A stretch of 45,024 bases of DNA from an uncultured Bacteroidales bacterium (lineage in GTDB: Bacteria; Bacteroidota; Bacteroidia; Bacteroidales; UBA932), in assembly GCA_945870315.1 (NCBI GenBank), contig CAMBRR010000007.1:1-45024 (forward strand), given 5' to 3'. Of the stretch, positions 15,684 through 24,985 are shown in pieces. The position numbers and the translations under genes were made by a program. The notes under the pieces were generated by a model. It had not been told where the DNA came from, did no database searches, and worked only from the letters and a program-made list of their open reading frames with translations. How positions within the stretch are numbered: the first letter of the stretch is position 1; every line of letters starts with the position of its first letter.

Positions 15684-18092
15684 TCAGAAAATATAGTCAA
15701 TCACATCCTGTATGGTCTCGACATACACGAATGAGAGGCCGCGGACATAGATTTCATTGATATCGAGAACATCCTTTTCATTCTCCTTCGAGATGAGGAT
15801 GGTCTTGATGCCGGCCCGTTTTGCCGCCAGTATCTTTTCCTTGATACCTCCGACAGGCAGCACACGGCCCCTGAGAGTCATTTCGCCTGTCATTGCGATT
15901 CCGCTTTTGACCTTGCAGTTACGGAATGCGGACACCATCGAACTGACCATCGTAATACCGGCAGAAGGTCCATCCTTCGGAACCGCGCCCTCAGGAACGT
16001 GCACGTGTATATCCTTCTGGGAGAAGTCCTCGTAGGACATTCCGGTCAATTGAGGATGAGCCTTAAGGTACTGGTAAGCAATCGTAGCGGACTCCTTCAT
16101 TACATCTCCGAGATTTCCTGTCATCGTCAGGACTCCCTTTCCTGCACTTATGCTGCTTTCAATGAAAAGGATTTCTCCGCCCATCGAGGTCCAGGCCAAG
16201 CCGGTAACGACTCCAGGCGCTTCGTTGCCCTTCTGCATGTCGTGGAAATTGGTCGGAAGTCCGAGGAATTCCTTCAAATGCTCCTTTTTGAGAGTCAAAG
16301 GGTATGGTTCATCCATAGCAATCCTCTTTGCAACAACCCTGGCGACCTTTGCAATCTGTTTTTCAAGTCCCCTGACACCGGATTCATGAGTATAATCATC
16401 GATGATGTGCTCCAGCGCTGATTTGTCAAATTTGAGCTGGGACTTGTCCAGACCGTGATCTGCCAACTGTTTCGGCACGAGAAAATGCTTGGCGATTTCA
16501 TATTTTTCCTCTGCCAGATAACCGGTTACATTGATCATCTCCATCCTGTCCCTGAGAGCCGGCTGTATGGTCTCTACATTGTTGGCTGTCGTGATGAACA
16601 GGACATTGGAAAGGTCATAGTCGAGGTCGAGATAATTATCGTGGAAGGTTGTATTCTGCTCCGGGTCAAGCACTTCAAGCAGTGCTGAAGATGGGTCACC
16701 CTTATAGTCATTGCCAATCTTGTCAATCTCATCGAGTACAATCACCGGGTTGGAGGTTCCTGCACGGTTGATGGCATTCAATATCCGGCCCGGAAGCGCT
16801 CCTATGTAGGTTTTTCTATGTCCTCTGATTTCTGATTCATCGTGGAGGCCGCCGAGTGATATCCTGACATATTTTCTGCCAAGAGCGCTGGCCACTGACT
16901 TGCCAAGGCTGGTCTTGCCGACACCTGGAGGGCCGTAAAGACACAATATAGGTGACTTCATATCTCCTTTCAACTTGAGAACGGCAAGATATTCCAATAT
17001 CCTTTCCTTGACCTTATCCAGACCATAGTGGTCCTTGTCAAGAACCTTCTTTGCGTGCTTGATGTCCAGATTGTCCGAAGACATCTCTCCCCAAGGAAGA
17101 TCCAGCATAAACTGGATATAATTGTATTGGTTGCTGTATTCCGGAGAATTCGGATTGAACCTCTCCAATTTCATCATTTCCTTGTCGAATGCTTCCTGGA
17201 TAGCGGCAGGCCAGAGCTTGGTTTCCGCCTTCTCCCTAAACACTGCAAAATCTTCCATCTCATCCATTCCAAGTTCCTCCTGGATGGTTTTGAGCTGGTT
17301 GTTCAGGTAATATTCCCTCTGCTGCTGATCTATCTCGGTCTTGACTTTCTGGCTTATCTCCTGCTTGATTTTCTGAAGTTCAAGTTGCTTGTCAAGCATC
17401 CGGGAAAGTTTGTATGCCCTGACAATAACCTCGTCATATTGAAGGAGATCCACCTTGTCCATTATATTTTCGGCATCGACGGTAGTAGCCACGAAGTTGA
17501 CAAGGAACTCAAGATCATCAATATTCCTTATGGCTTCGGAAACCTCCCTCGGCACATAGGATGAGGATTTTGTCAGGGAGAGGGTCTGCTCCTTTATCAT
17601 ATCCGCGACCATCTCTGTCTTTTTGTCAGCAATCGCGGGCACATCATTCAAATATGTTACCCTTGCGCACAGCCACGGAGTGTCGGAAATGAAATCCCCG
17701 AGCCTGAGTCTCTTATAGCCCTGCAGTATGGCGGTCAGGGTTCCGTCCGGAAGCTCGAAAGTCTTTAGAACACGCGCCACGGTACCATAATCATACATAT
17801 CTGCGCGAGTCGGTTCCTCTACAGAAAAATCATTCTGAGGAACCGCACCTATATAATAGTTCTTTGACTCGGCCTCCGTTATCAGTTTGATGGACTTTTC
17901 TCTGCCGATTGTAATCGGGAACACCGCTCCCGGGAAAAGCACAGCATTACGGAGCGCCAGTATTGGTAGCGTATCCGGAAGTTGGGACTCATCTATCTTT
18001 GTCAAGGGATCGCCATTCACCACGGGTATGATATTAACATCTACTCCTGCCCTTGTCATAAAATCATCTAAAACGTCTTTGATTCTTGCCAT
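15684..18092 (-). CDS. lon: ATP-dependent Lon protease
   Basis: This 802-residue cytoplasmic AAA+ serine protease degrades damaged and regulatory proteins. The N-terminal LON substrate domain begins at about residue 41 (LPILALRNAVLFPGAVFPI). The AAA+ module has Walker A GPPGVGKTSLGKS and VIVLDEIDKIG. The protease domain has the catalytic Ser710 in KDGPSAGITM and Lys753 in GGIKEKILAAKRAG. Length is usual. It is the first gene of the lon-ung-coaD-thioredoxin unit. A perfect palindrome lies 26 bp upstream of its start, which could mediate stress regulation. Confidence 0.98.
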   Translation of the reverse strand: MARIKDVLDDFMTRAGVDVNIIPVVNGDPLTKIDESQLPDTLPILALRNAVLFPGAVFPITIGREKSIKLITEAESKNYYIGAVPQNDFSVEEPTRADMYDYGTVARVLKTFELPDGTLTAILQGYKRLRLGDFISDTPWLCARVTYLNDVPAIADKKTEMVADMIKEQTLSLTKSSSYVPREVSEAIRNIDDLEFLVNFVATTVDAENIMDKVDLLQYDEVIVRAYKLSRMLDKQLELQKIKQEISQKVKTEIDQQQREYYLNNQLKTIQEELGMDEMEDFAVFREKAETKLWPAAIQEAFDKEMMKLERFNPNSPEYSNQYNYIQFMLDLPWGEMSSDNLDIKHAKKVLDKDHYGLDKVKERILEYLAVLKLKGDMKSPILCLYGPPGVGKTSLGKSVASALGRKYVRISLGGLHDESEIRGHRKTYIGALPGRILNAINRAGTSNPVIVLDEIDKIGNDYKGDPSSALLEVLDPEQNTTFHDNYLDLDYDLSNVLFITTANNVETIQPALRDRMEMINVTGYLAEEKYEIAKHFLVPKQLADHGLDKSQLKFDKSALEHIIDDYTHESGVRGLEKQIAKVARVVAKRIAMDEPYPLTLKKEHLKEFLGLPTNFHDMQKGNEAPGVVTGLAWTSMGGEILFIESSISAGKGVLTMTGNLGDVMKESATIAYQYLKAHPQLTGMSYEDFSQKDIHVHVPEGAVPKDGPSAGITMVSSMVSAFRNCKVKSGIAMTGEMTLRGRVLPVGGIKEKILAAKRAGIKTILISKENEKDVLDINEIYVRGLSFVYVETIQDVIDYIF

Positions 18093-18117
18093 ATTAACAT
18101 TACACTAAACTCCCCTA

Positions 18118-18132
18118 CTGCCAAATTGGCAG
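18118..18132. promoter_or_regulatory. Palindrome upstream of lon
   Basis: CTGCCAA-A-TTGGCAG is a perfect 7-bp inverted repeat around one base, 26 bp before the lon ATG. It is an operator candidate for lon. The rest of the 216-bp lon/HU intergenic region shows no other clear structure except the HU promoter. Confidence 0.45.
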
Positions 18133-18234
18133 TTTTGGTAAGAAATAAACATACACACATAATATCGTCAATCTCCGTGCCATATAAATAATACGGCATT
18201 GCGACAGACAGGAACGCGAAAATAGTTAAAAATT

Positions 18235-18265
18235 TTTGTTAATTGAAAAATTAAATCTAATTTTG
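18235..18265 (+). promoter_or_regulatory. Promoter of the HU-like gene
   Basis: TTTG (18235-18238), a 19-bp spacer, then TAATTTTG (18258-18265), a full match to the Bacteroidetes -33/-7 consensus. The start codon is 43 bp downstream. Confidence 0.75.
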
Positions 18266-18308
18266 CACGGATATATCGAAAAATGTTAGATTTTAATTTT
18301 TAATAATT

Positions 18309-18581
18309 ATGACAAAGGCAGATATCGTTAATGAGGTTGCGAAAACAACCGGAGTTGAGAAAACTACTGTTCTCAAAGTAGTTGATGAATTCACTAAATG
18401 CGTAAAAAGCTCCCTCGCCAAAGGTAACCCGGTTTATCTTCGTGGTTTCGGCAGCTTCATCATCAAACACAGAGCTGAGAAAGCAGCAAGGAACATCACC
18501 AAGATGACAACCATCACCATTCCTGCACACAACATCCCTGCTTTCAAACCAGCAAAGGAGTTCATGAACAGCGTAAAATAA
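18309..18581 (+). CDS. HU/IHF-family DNA-binding protein
   Basis: This 90-residue histone-like protein bends and compacts DNA as a dimer. The family pattern is complete: MTKADIVNEVAKTTGV helices, the signature VYLRGFGSFIIKHR, the DNA-contacting arm with its IPAHNIPAF proline region, and the FKPAKEF C-terminus. It has its own strong promoter, divergent from lon, and precedes the 30-aa basic protein and RNase G. Which member (hupB-like or IHF-like) cannot be decided from sequence alone. Confidence 0.96.
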   Translation: MTKADIVNEVAKTTGVEKTTVLKVVDEFTKCVKSSLAKGNPVYLRGFGSFIIKHRAEKAARNITKMTTITIPAHNIPAFKPAKEFMNSVK

Positions 18582-18619
18582 GTTTACAATATATATAAAC
18601 GCTTTAAATTTCATTCATT

Positions 18620-18712
18620 ATGCCAAACGGAAAGAAGCATAAAAGGCATAAAATGGCAACTCACAAACGTAAAAAACGTTTGCGCAAGAATAGACACAAG
18701 AAGAGAAAGTAA
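18620..18712 (+). CDS. 30-aa AURKAIP1/COX24-like basic protein
   Basis: ATG 18620 to TAA 18710-18712 encodes 30 residues, of which 19 are Lys, Arg or His (MPNGKKHKRHKMATHKRKKR, then LRKNRHKKRK). The GKKHKRHKMATHKRKKRLRKNRHKKR pattern is that of the COX24/AURKAIP1 C-terminal domain, whose mitochondrial relative is ribosomal protein mS38. A small ribosome-associated protein is therefore likely. It lies 38 bp after the HU-like gene and about 100 bp before RNase G, and probably shares the HU transcript. Confidence 0.85.
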   Translation: MPNGKKHKRHKMATHKRKKRLRKNRHKKRK

Positions 18713-18750
18713 ATTTCTCACAGTGTCTGCCATTTTAGCAGTCTGCTAAA

Positions 18751-18786
18751 GAGGGGCCGGCCTGAATGGTCGGTCTCTTTGGTTTT
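18751..18786 (+). terminator. Hairpin between the 30-aa gene and rng
   Basis: GAGG(GG)CCGGCC pairs with GGTCGGTCTC across a TGAAT loop, with a 2-base bulge and two G-U pairs, followed by TTTGGTTTT. It may be a partial terminator or attenuator before RNase G. Confidence 0.45.
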
Positions 18787-18811
18787 AAGTTCTTATCTAT
18801 GGAATTCCCAA

Positions 18812-20380
18812 ATGGAGTCTAACAAAGAATCTATCAAAGATCTTATTGTTGATGTCAATTCAACTGAAGTATCGATAGCATTGATGGAAAACCATCGGCT
18901 CATCGAACTCAACAAAGAGTCCAGCCAGGGGCACAGTTATTCTGTAGGAGATGTCTATCTTGGAAAAGTCAAGAAGCTTCTCCCTTCCCTGAACGCTGCC
19001 TTCGTTGACATCGGAGACGAAAAGGAGGCATTCGTACATTACCTTGACCTCGGTCTGTACTTTCAGGCATTCGATGATTTCGTCAGGAGAATTAACCTGA
19101 ATACTGACTACAAGGCTATGTACTCGCACATCAAGCCGGGCAAGATTCTTGAGAAAGAAGGCCGGATTGAAAACGTGCTGACTCCGGGACAGATGATTAT
19201 TGTCCAAATCGTCAAGGAACCGATTTCGACAAAAGGTTCAAGACTGACTGCGGAAATTTCATTGGCAGGACGAAACATTGTACTGCTCCCTTTTGCAGAA
19301 AAGGTGAGCGTATCCCAGAAGATTTCCTCCAAGGAGGAAAAGAAAAGACTTGAAACACTCGTAAAGAGCATACTTCCCAAAAATTACGGAGCGATAATCC
19401 GCACCGCTGCAGAAGGCAAGAATGCCGCAGTCTTGGACGCGGAGTTGATGTCTCTCATCGACAAATGGGAAAGTTCGTTCGTTAAAATTGCCAAGTCCAA
19501 AAGCATCCAGCTGCTGTTTACCGAATACAGCAAGACGACTACCATCCTCAGGGATTTGCTGAATGATTCGTTTTCGAACATCTATGTCAACGATGAAAAA
19601 ATCTACGATGAAGTACGCAAATACATCGGCCTCATTTCGCCGGAGCAGGAAAAGATTGTCAAATTCTACAAGGACAAGACTCCTATCTTCGACCATTTCG
19701 AGGTTACCAGGCAAATCAAGAGTTCGTTCGGGAAAGTAGTTCCAATCAAGCAGGGAGCCTATCTGGTGATTGAACACACAGAAGCCCTCCATGTGATTGA
19801 TGTCAACAGCGGGACAAGAGGCAAGAACAAGGAACAGGAGCAGAACACCTTTGACGTGAACTGCTACGCTGCCGAAGAAATTGCAAGACAACTCAGACTC
19901 CGGGATATGGGAGGCATCGTAATTGTCGATTTCATCGATATGGATACGGTGGAACACCGGAACGCGCTTTTCAAGAAGATGCAGGAGCTGATGGAGACCG
20001 ACCGGGCAAAGCACAATGTGCTTCCCCTCACCAAATTCGGTCTTATGCAGATTACAAGGCAGAGAGTCAGGCCTGCGACAGAGATTAACACCACTGAAGT
20101 GTGTCCTGTCTGCAACGGCACAGGAAAGATATCATCGAGTGTTGTGATTGACGAGGCCATTGAAAGGAAACTGGCCTGGTATGTAGGAGAAAAGGGTATC
20201 ACCAATCTGACATTGAAAGTCAGTCCGATACTCGGTTCCTACCTGAGCAGAGGTCTTTTTACATCCATCCTCGGGAAATGGAAGAAGAAGTACAAATGCA
20301 AGTTGGAGCTGGTCGAAGTGACCGACTTCACGGTTCTGCAGAATGAATTCTACAATGAAAAAGGGGACAAGCTCGAATAG
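18812..20380 (+). CDS. rng: Ribonuclease E/G family protein
   Basis: This 522-residue endoribonuclease acts in rRNA maturation and mRNA decay. An S1 domain spans residues about 40-130 (GDVYLGKVKKLLPSLNAAFV). The catalytic DNase I-like part has the metal ligands Asp330 (HVIDVNSGTRG) and Asp373 (IVDFIDMD), the same 43-residue spacing as in E. coli RNase E. The zinc-link CPVC (Cys431/Cys434) is present, and there is no long C-terminal scaffold, so it is RNase G-like. ATG 18812 is chosen because the S1 domain follows directly; an in-frame TTG lies 33 bp upstream. A terminator overlaps the end of the gene. Confidence 0.95.
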   Translation: MESNKESIKDLIVDVNSTEVSIALMENHRLIELNKESSQGHSYSVGDVYLGKVKKLLPSLNAAFVDIGDEKEAFVHYLDLGLYFQAFDDFVRRINLNTDYKAMYSHIKPGKILEKEGRIENVLTPGQMIIVQIVKEPISTKGSRLTAEISLAGRNIVLLPFAEKVSVSQKISSKEEKKRLETLVKSILPKNYGAIIRTAAEGKNAAVLDAELMSLIDKWESSFVKIAKSKSIQLLFTEYSKTTTILRDLLNDSFSNIYVNDEKIYDEVRKYIGLISPEQEKIVKFYKDKTPIFDHFEVTRQIKSSFGKVVPIKQGAYLVIEHTEALHVIDVNSGTRGKNKEQEQNTFDVNCYAAEEIARQLRLRDMGGIVIVDFIDMDTVEHRNALFKKMQELMETDRAKHNVLPLTKFGLMQITRQRVRPATEINTTEVCPVCNGTGKISSSVVIDEAIERKLAWYVGEKGITNLTLKVSPILGSYLSRGLFTSILGKWKKKYKCKLELVEVTDFTVLQNEFYNEKGDKLE

Positions 20381-20397
20381 AGCAGTCCCCTTTTTTT
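20358..20397. terminator. Bidirectional terminator between rng and the SusCD operon
   Basis: AAAAAGGGGAC (20358-20368) pairs with GTCCCCTTTTT (20385-20395), with a T run on each strand side. It overlaps the rng stop codon and can end both the plus-strand rng transcript and the minus-strand operon whose last stop is near 20426. Confidence 0.75.
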
Positions 20398-20425
20398 ATG
20401 AGGTATTTTGAGGTATTAGGCCGAC

Positions 20426-20869
20426 CTATTTCAGCCTCTCAAATTTCTGAATATTTGTAGGTTCTCCGACTGCAATCCAGGTCATAGTTGTTGCAGTAAG
20501 TGCAGACACTATGTAATCATGGGCCCAGAGGCCTCCATCGTGGTCATATTTGCCCTGAATGATGCTCTGTCCCTGCTGGGTAAGAATGTTGAATTCACCC
20601 GTGGTTTCGTGCGGTATATCGCCGAAAGAATCAAGGTTCTGCTTCATCACGAAGGTTTTGTCATTGCGGGCAAATGATATGTTGAGATATGAGCCTTCTA
20701 TAAGCTCAGAACCGGAAAATTCCACAAGAGTCCAGTCTCCAGATATATTGTTGGCTGTAACGGGCAAATATTCGATTACCGGTTCCTGCGTCTTGGAGCA
20801 GGATACAATAGCTGTCACAGCAATCAGGACTGCAACTATTCTGAAAAAATGTTTCATATTTCTATTCAT
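20426..20869 (-). CDS. Small lipocalin-like lipoprotein, last gene of the SusCD operon
   Basis: This 147-residue protein has the lipoprotein signal MKHFFRIVAVLIAVTAIVSC after a four-residue optional extension (Cys24). The mature part begins with NISGDWTLVEFSG, the kind of Gly-Trp strand seen in lipocalin-like beta-barrels, and continues with alternating strands (SYLNISFARNDKTFVMKQN, TMTWIAVGEP). No catalytic residues are evident. The longer start overlaps the DUF1573 gene by 8 bp; the Met at 20857 would follow that stop by 4 bp and is equally plausible. The ligand is unknown. Confidence 0.75.
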   Translation of the reverse strand: MNRNMKHFFRIVAVLIAVTAIVSCSKTQEPVIEYLPVTANNISGDWTLVEFSGSELIEGSYLNISFARNDKTFVMKQNLDSFGDIPHETTGEFNILTQQGQSIIQGKYDHDGGLWAHDYIVSALTATTMTWIAVGEPTNIQKFERLK

Positions 20870-21311
20870 TTACTTTTACTCTTATCTTTACAATAGAAGT
20901 TGGAGAGCTGTTATCATCCGTAAACACTTGTATCCTGTAGGTGTGAGTTCCGAAATGTCCCCTGGGGTTGAAGGACGCCTTCAGGGAGGCTTCCTCCCCT
21001 GCTCCTATCATCCCCCTGTCAAAATATGCTTTCAGGCAACTGCAGGAGGAGATTGTCTGCCTTATCTTTATGTCCCTGGATGAGGTATTTGTCACTTTTA
21101 CAGTAAAAAAGGCCTCGGGAGCATCTTCTGATATTTCGCCCAGATCAATTTCAGTCCTGCTCAACACCAGCAAGGCAGAATCCCGGCTCAAAGAAGGATG
21201 GGCAATACTGTCAAGCCTCTCCCTCGGGATTATCCTTATCTGGGCTCCTGCCTCCGGCAGGAAACAGAAAACAGCAGCTACAACGGACAATATGGCAAAC
21301 AGACGACTCAT
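20862..21311 (-). CDS. DUF1573-domain secreted protein
   Basis: This 149-residue protein has a signal peptide (MSRLFAILSVVAAVFCFLPE ending in AGA). A single DUF1573/ASPM-SPD-2-Hydin-like Ig domain follows: IDLGEISEDAPEAFFTVKVT, NTSSRDIKIRQTISSCSCLK, GEEASLKASFNPRGHFGTHT. The CSC pair is typical of the family. It lies 4 bp after the protease gene and ahead of the lipocalin-like gene. DUF1573 proteins commonly accompany Bacteroidetes SusCD and protease loci, but their role is unknown. Confidence 0.88.
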   Translation of the reverse strand: MSRLFAILSVVAAVFCFLPEAGAQIRIIPRERLDSIAHPSLSRDSALLVLSRTEIDLGEISEDAPEAFFTVKVTNTSSRDIKIRQTISSCSCLKAYFDRGMIGAGEEASLKASFNPRGHFGTHTYRIQVFTDDNSSPTSIVKIRVKVNE

Positions 21312-21315
21312 TCTT

Positions 21316-23337
21316 CTATAGCCAGCCGTTTGAACCGTTGGCAGGTTTAACAGTTATAATAAAATCCTGCGAAGCATCCCCGGAAATTGAGGCCTTTGTC
21401 TGTCCAACCTTCAATCCTTTGATTATCAGCCGGTTCCCATCCATTTCTGCGGTAGCCACACTATTATCCTCAACACTTACAGTGAAAGATGAGCCTTTCA
21501 GATAATAAGAAGGAGAATAAGAGGCCTGCTCACCCAGGGCTACCGTCACGTTAGGGAAAGACATCGCATAACCAAGGTCTTGGCTGTCAACAAGATTCAG
21601 AAGTCCTTCTGCATTCACCATTCCACAGCCCATCTTGTTCCTGTACTCTTTCAGGTCAAAGGATGAACGATGCACGAGTCCTATATCTGCTACATATCTG
21701 TAATAGACCTTAGGCTGCTCTACATTCCAATTGTTTTCAAAACCTATAGCGGAATCATAAAGCATCCCGATAAAGTCTTTAGCCTTGAAATGCTTTTTCT
21801 GCCTTGCGGCATAGGACAAGCCAAGAGCCACGACACCGGAAACATGAGGACAGGCCATTGAAGTGCCCTCCATATAGCCATATCCCGACTCTGACACAGA
21901 CTTAGGAAGAGTGGAAAGGACACATCCGATGGCACCTAGCTCGCCATATTGGTCATAATCCCAATAATAATCCTGGTCACCGCCCGGAGCGCTTATATTG
22001 ATTCCCGTACCATAATTCGTATAAACGGCAGGGGTAAAGTCGGCTGCAGTGGCTGCTACTGACACGAAATCACCATATGCCCCGGGATATCCAGCGGCGG
22101 GAGCATCTTCATTACCGCCGGCAAATACGACAATACCTCCTTCTACTACTCCGTCAGGAGAGCCTGCATAATTCACAAAATAGTCCAGAGCCAGGGCCTC
22201 AAGCGGGCAATCCGCCTTCCATTGTTCATCAGTGGAATACATCGGCGTCCATTCATATGGATTGGATGCTCCTGAGGAATATCCCCAACTGCACTGAAGT
22301 ATCACTGCGCCATTGTCTGCTGCATATTTGATGGCCCTTACCTCGTCAAGAATGGTGGCTGTATAGTTGCCTGAAAATATCTGGCATGACATTATCTTCA
22401 CTCCTGGAGCCGAGCCGTTTCCTCCGGCGATTGAACTGATACCGATACCATTGTCATTCTGGGCAGCAATCACTCCTGCCACATGGGTACCGTGCCCGCT
22501 GTCATTGTAGCTGTCCACGGAGACTACTCCACTATTCTTTGCAAAGTTGTAGCCGTAAACATCTCCGGCATACCCGTTTCCGTCATTATCTTCCTTTGAG
22601 CGCCAGATTTCGCCTTCGTTCACCCACATATTTGCTGCAAGGTCTTCGTGAAACACATCCACGCCCTCGTCCATTACCGCCACAATGATGGAAGGATCTC
22701 CGGTACATTTGTCCCAGGCGTCAAGTACATTCACATCGCAGCCTGCAAGAAACTTGGTTGAGCCAAGATTACCGTCATTGACAAGATGCCACTGCTGCCC
22801 AAGAAGAGGATCATTCCATTTGGCACTATTTGAAGCCTTTGTAAGAGAGTTATTCAGCTGTTCAACTGACAAAGGAACCACTTTCCCGTCATATGCCTTG
22901 CGGATTGCCCTGTTGTACTCAACCCGGCTGACTTCTCCAAGAGGAGCCAATTTGGCTGCAACCTGATCCACAGGGATATCCTCGGAAAATCTGACTATGT
23001 ACCACAGGTCCAGGCCGCTTTTGACAGCCTTGTCCTCTGTCCTGCTATCCACTGGGAAGACTCTCTCAAGAGAACAGCCTTCGAGTATGGAAAGCACCTG
23101 GTCAACGGAAGTCACTCCGCTTTTGGTTGCAGCGCTCTTGGTCAGACCTGCCTGGGAGAGTAATTTGGAAACTGATTGGTCAAAACGCACAAGTAGCTGT
23201 CCCTGAAGAACATCCTCGGACATCTGTGGCTGCTTGTTGTCTTCTTCCAATCCTTTTTCTTCAAAGTTGCAGGAGACAAGCATTCCTGACAAAACCAAGA
23301 CTGCAAGAATATTTTTTAATATGTTGTTCATCTTCAT
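21316..23337 (-). CDS. Subtilisin-like S8 family lipoprotein protease
   Basis: This 673-residue protein has a lipoprotein signal ending SGMLVSC (Cys23), then NFEEK, an acidic start like Bacteroidetes surface-export signals. Residues about 45-150 look like a propeptide (GQLLVRFDQSV ... IVRFSEDIPVDQVAAKLAPLG). The S8 domain has an intact triad: Asp223 (VAVMDEGVD), His282 (GHGTHVAGV) and Ser493 (GTSMACPHVSG), with the oxyanion Asn409 (FAGGNED). The C-terminal 70 residues look like a Big/Ig domain (VTVALGEQASYSPSYYLKG). It would cleave extracellular or periplasmic protein. The start overlaps the BACON-LRR gene's stop (ATGA). Its place behind SusCD and LRR lipoproteins suggests feeding peptides to the transporter. 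Confidence 0.93.
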   Translation of the reverse strand: MKMNNILKNILAVLVLSGMLVSCNFEEKGLEEDNKQPQMSEDVLQGQLLVRFDQSVSKLLSQAGLTKSAATKSGVTSVDQVLSILEGCSLERVFPVDSRTEDKAVKSGLDLWYIVRFSEDIPVDQVAAKLAPLGEVSRVEYNRAIRKAYDGKVVPLSVEQLNNSLTKASNSAKWNDPLLGQQWHLVNDGNLGSTKFLAGCDVNVLDAWDKCTGDPSIIVAVMDEGVDVFHEDLAANMWVNEGEIWRSKEDNDGNGYAGDVYGYNFAKNSGVVSVDSYNDSGHGTHVAGVIAAQNDNGIGISSIAGGNGSAPGVKIMSCQIFSGNYTATILDEVRAIKYAADNGAVILQCSWGYSSGASNPYEWTPMYSTDEQWKADCPLEALALDYFVNYAGSPDGVVEGGIVVFAGGNEDAPAAGYPGAYGDFVSVAATAADFTPAVYTNYGTGINISAPGGDQDYYWDYDQYGELGAIGCVLSTLPKSVSESGYGYMEGTSMACPHVSGVVALGLSYAARQKKHFKAKDFIGMLYDSAIGFENNWNVEQPKVYYRYVADIGLVHRSSFDLKEYRNKMGCGMVNAEGLLNLVDSQDLGYAMSFPNVTVALGEQASYSPSYYLKGSSFTVSVEDNSVATAEMDGNRLIIKGLKVGQTKASISGDASQDFIITVKPANGSNGWL

Positions 23338-24971
23338 TCAGCAGATATATTGTTTGGATTGTATTTCTTATTGGTGTACTGCTCGTAGTAATAATTCAGA
23401 TTGGAAGGCGCATTGGAAAAGCCTGCAAGGTTGCCGTCCTGATCCTTACCCTCCTGATTGAAAACAAGAAGGTCAGGATACCACAAATCAAGTTTTGGAT
23501 GATAAAGCAGCCACTGCGGCAGTTCGCCGTGCAGCCTGTTCAGGTTGATTGCAAAGAAATCCGTCTCCGGCAGAACCTTCGGCAGGCCAATCAGTATGCT
23601 AGGAAGCGTATCGCAAGCATTAACCTCCTCGGCAGTCCATCTCGGGAATGAAGGCTCATCTGAGAAATCCGGAATCGTGCCCTGCAAATAGTTTACAGAC
23701 AGCCTCAATGTATCAAGTTTGTTCCACTTGAGCAAACGGCGAGGGAATTCCCTTTTTCCATCTGCATCCAGCGGACATTCCTTGATGAGTCCGCCACAGT
23801 TTTCCTTATAATTATTGTAGAGGTCTCCCGCAACGTGTCTCTGGTTGGCATTGATTATCAGGGCAGTAAGCTTTGGGAAATGCTCTTCGGTCAGCACAGG
23901 CGGGATCTCCTCGAAATTATTGCCGCTCAGGTCAAGATATTCCAGATTCTCAAGATTCGTGAAACTTTCCGGGAGTTCCGTCAATCCATATGCTCCGATA
24001 GTGAGTTTGCGCAGGGATTTCAGAGTACAAATGTCTTCTCCCGTAGAAAGGCTGTAAAGGAAAGAGTTCTCGTTACTGTAGAAATAGAGTTCCTCAATGG
24101 CATCGAGATATCTGACTTGATATGGGAGGCCCTCCTTCGTGGAGAAAAGGAAGAACTGGGCAGAACGGACACGTCCTTTATCTTTTCCTGATTTCCATAC
24201 TTGTACACCATCCCAATGTTCCATCTTCTCTGACGGATCCCACTGATTCCACACATTGAGCACCCGAGCGATGGAAAGCAGAGCAAGGGAATCTCCCTGC
24301 GGCGTTCCGCCCTCGATTTCACGAGCAGCACTCTGAACAACCTTCAGGACATCGTTTCTCACGAGAGGTTCGTCTGTTTTCGGTTTGAAGGTAATCTCTG
24401 CCTCCTTTACGGAAGGACGGGAGTTGATGGTCCAGTCAAAATGCACAAGAACATTCCTTGGCCGGGCTCCTCTATCAAAGTCAGCAGAAGGTTTCTTCGC
24501 TGTTATCCAGGTCACGTCTTCCGGCACAACAACTTCAAAGTCCACATTTGTATTGACAGGAATGTCAAACCCTCTGCTGCCATAATCTGCATATTCGGGA
24601 ATCTCCACCTTCTGTTCCTTAAGGCTGATAGCGTGGTCATAACCTGCCTGTTTTACTGTAAACTCTTTGTATTCACCACTTTCCCCAAGCTTAATCTTTA
24701 CGATATCCTCTCTTGAAGTGAAGGTCAGCGAAGAGTCCACAACGATGGTACACTCGCTGCTTGAGGTGCCATTAGCCGGAGAAATGGCAATCCATGGTGC
24801 CTCGGTTGTGGCAATCCACCCGGTAGGAGACTTGATGCTGAAAGTCCTGGTGCCTCCGTCAGGACCGATTTCCATCTCTCTGACATCCACATCAAAAGGG
24901 ACTTCAGGAACCCTCTGGCAGGAAAGAGCCACAAAACAGAGGATGGAAAGTATTATGTTGATTTTCTTCAT
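23334..24971 (-). CDS. BACON-domain leucine-rich-repeat lipoprotein
   Basis: This 545-residue protein has the signal MKKINIILSILCFVALSC (Cys18). Two BACON-like beta domains cover about residues 28-112 (GGTRTFSIKSPTGWIATTEA, PWIAISPANG) and 115-225 (FDIPVNTNVDFEVVVPEDVT, then KVVQSA). Leucine-rich repeats follow at about 310-380 (LKSLRKLTIGAYGLTELPES, LENLEYLDLSGNNFEEIPPV) and more loosely toward the C-terminus (LDTLRLSVNYLQGTIPDF). BACON domains are linked to glycan or mucin attachment, and LRRs bind proteins. It likely presents substrate at the cell surface. It is 14 bp after the DUF4458-LRR gene and overlaps the protease gene. Confidence 0.85.
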   Translation of the reverse strand: MKKINIILSILCFVALSCQRVPEVPFDVDVREMEIGPDGGTRTFSIKSPTGWIATTEAPWIAISPANGTSSSECTIVVDSSLTFTSREDIVKIKLGESGEYKEFTVKQAGYDHAISLKEQKVEIPEYADYGSRGFDIPVNTNVDFEVVVPEDVTWITAKKPSADFDRGARPRNVLVHFDWTINSRPSVKEAEITFKPKTDEPLVRNDVLKVVQSAAREIEGGTPQGDSLALLSIARVLNVWNQWDPSEKMEHWDGVQVWKSGKDKGRVRSAQFFLFSTKEGLPYQVRYLDAIEELYFYSNENSFLYSLSTGEDICTLKSLRKLTIGAYGLTELPESFTNLENLEYLDLSGNNFEEIPPVLTEEHFPKLTALIINANQRHVAGDLYNNYKENCGGLIKECPLDADGKREFPRRLLKWNKLDTLRLSVNYLQGTIPDFSDEPSFPRWTAEEVNACDTLPSILIGLPKVLPETDFFAINLNRLHGELPQWLLYHPKLDLWYPDLLVFNQEGKDQDGNLAGFSNAPSNLNYYYEQYTNKKYNPNNISAE

Positions 24972-24985
24972 ATTCTGTCAATTTT

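Noticed and set aside
19259..20014. A 251-codon minus-strand open frame
   Set aside because: It is antisense to the catalytic part of rng, with no supporting motif.
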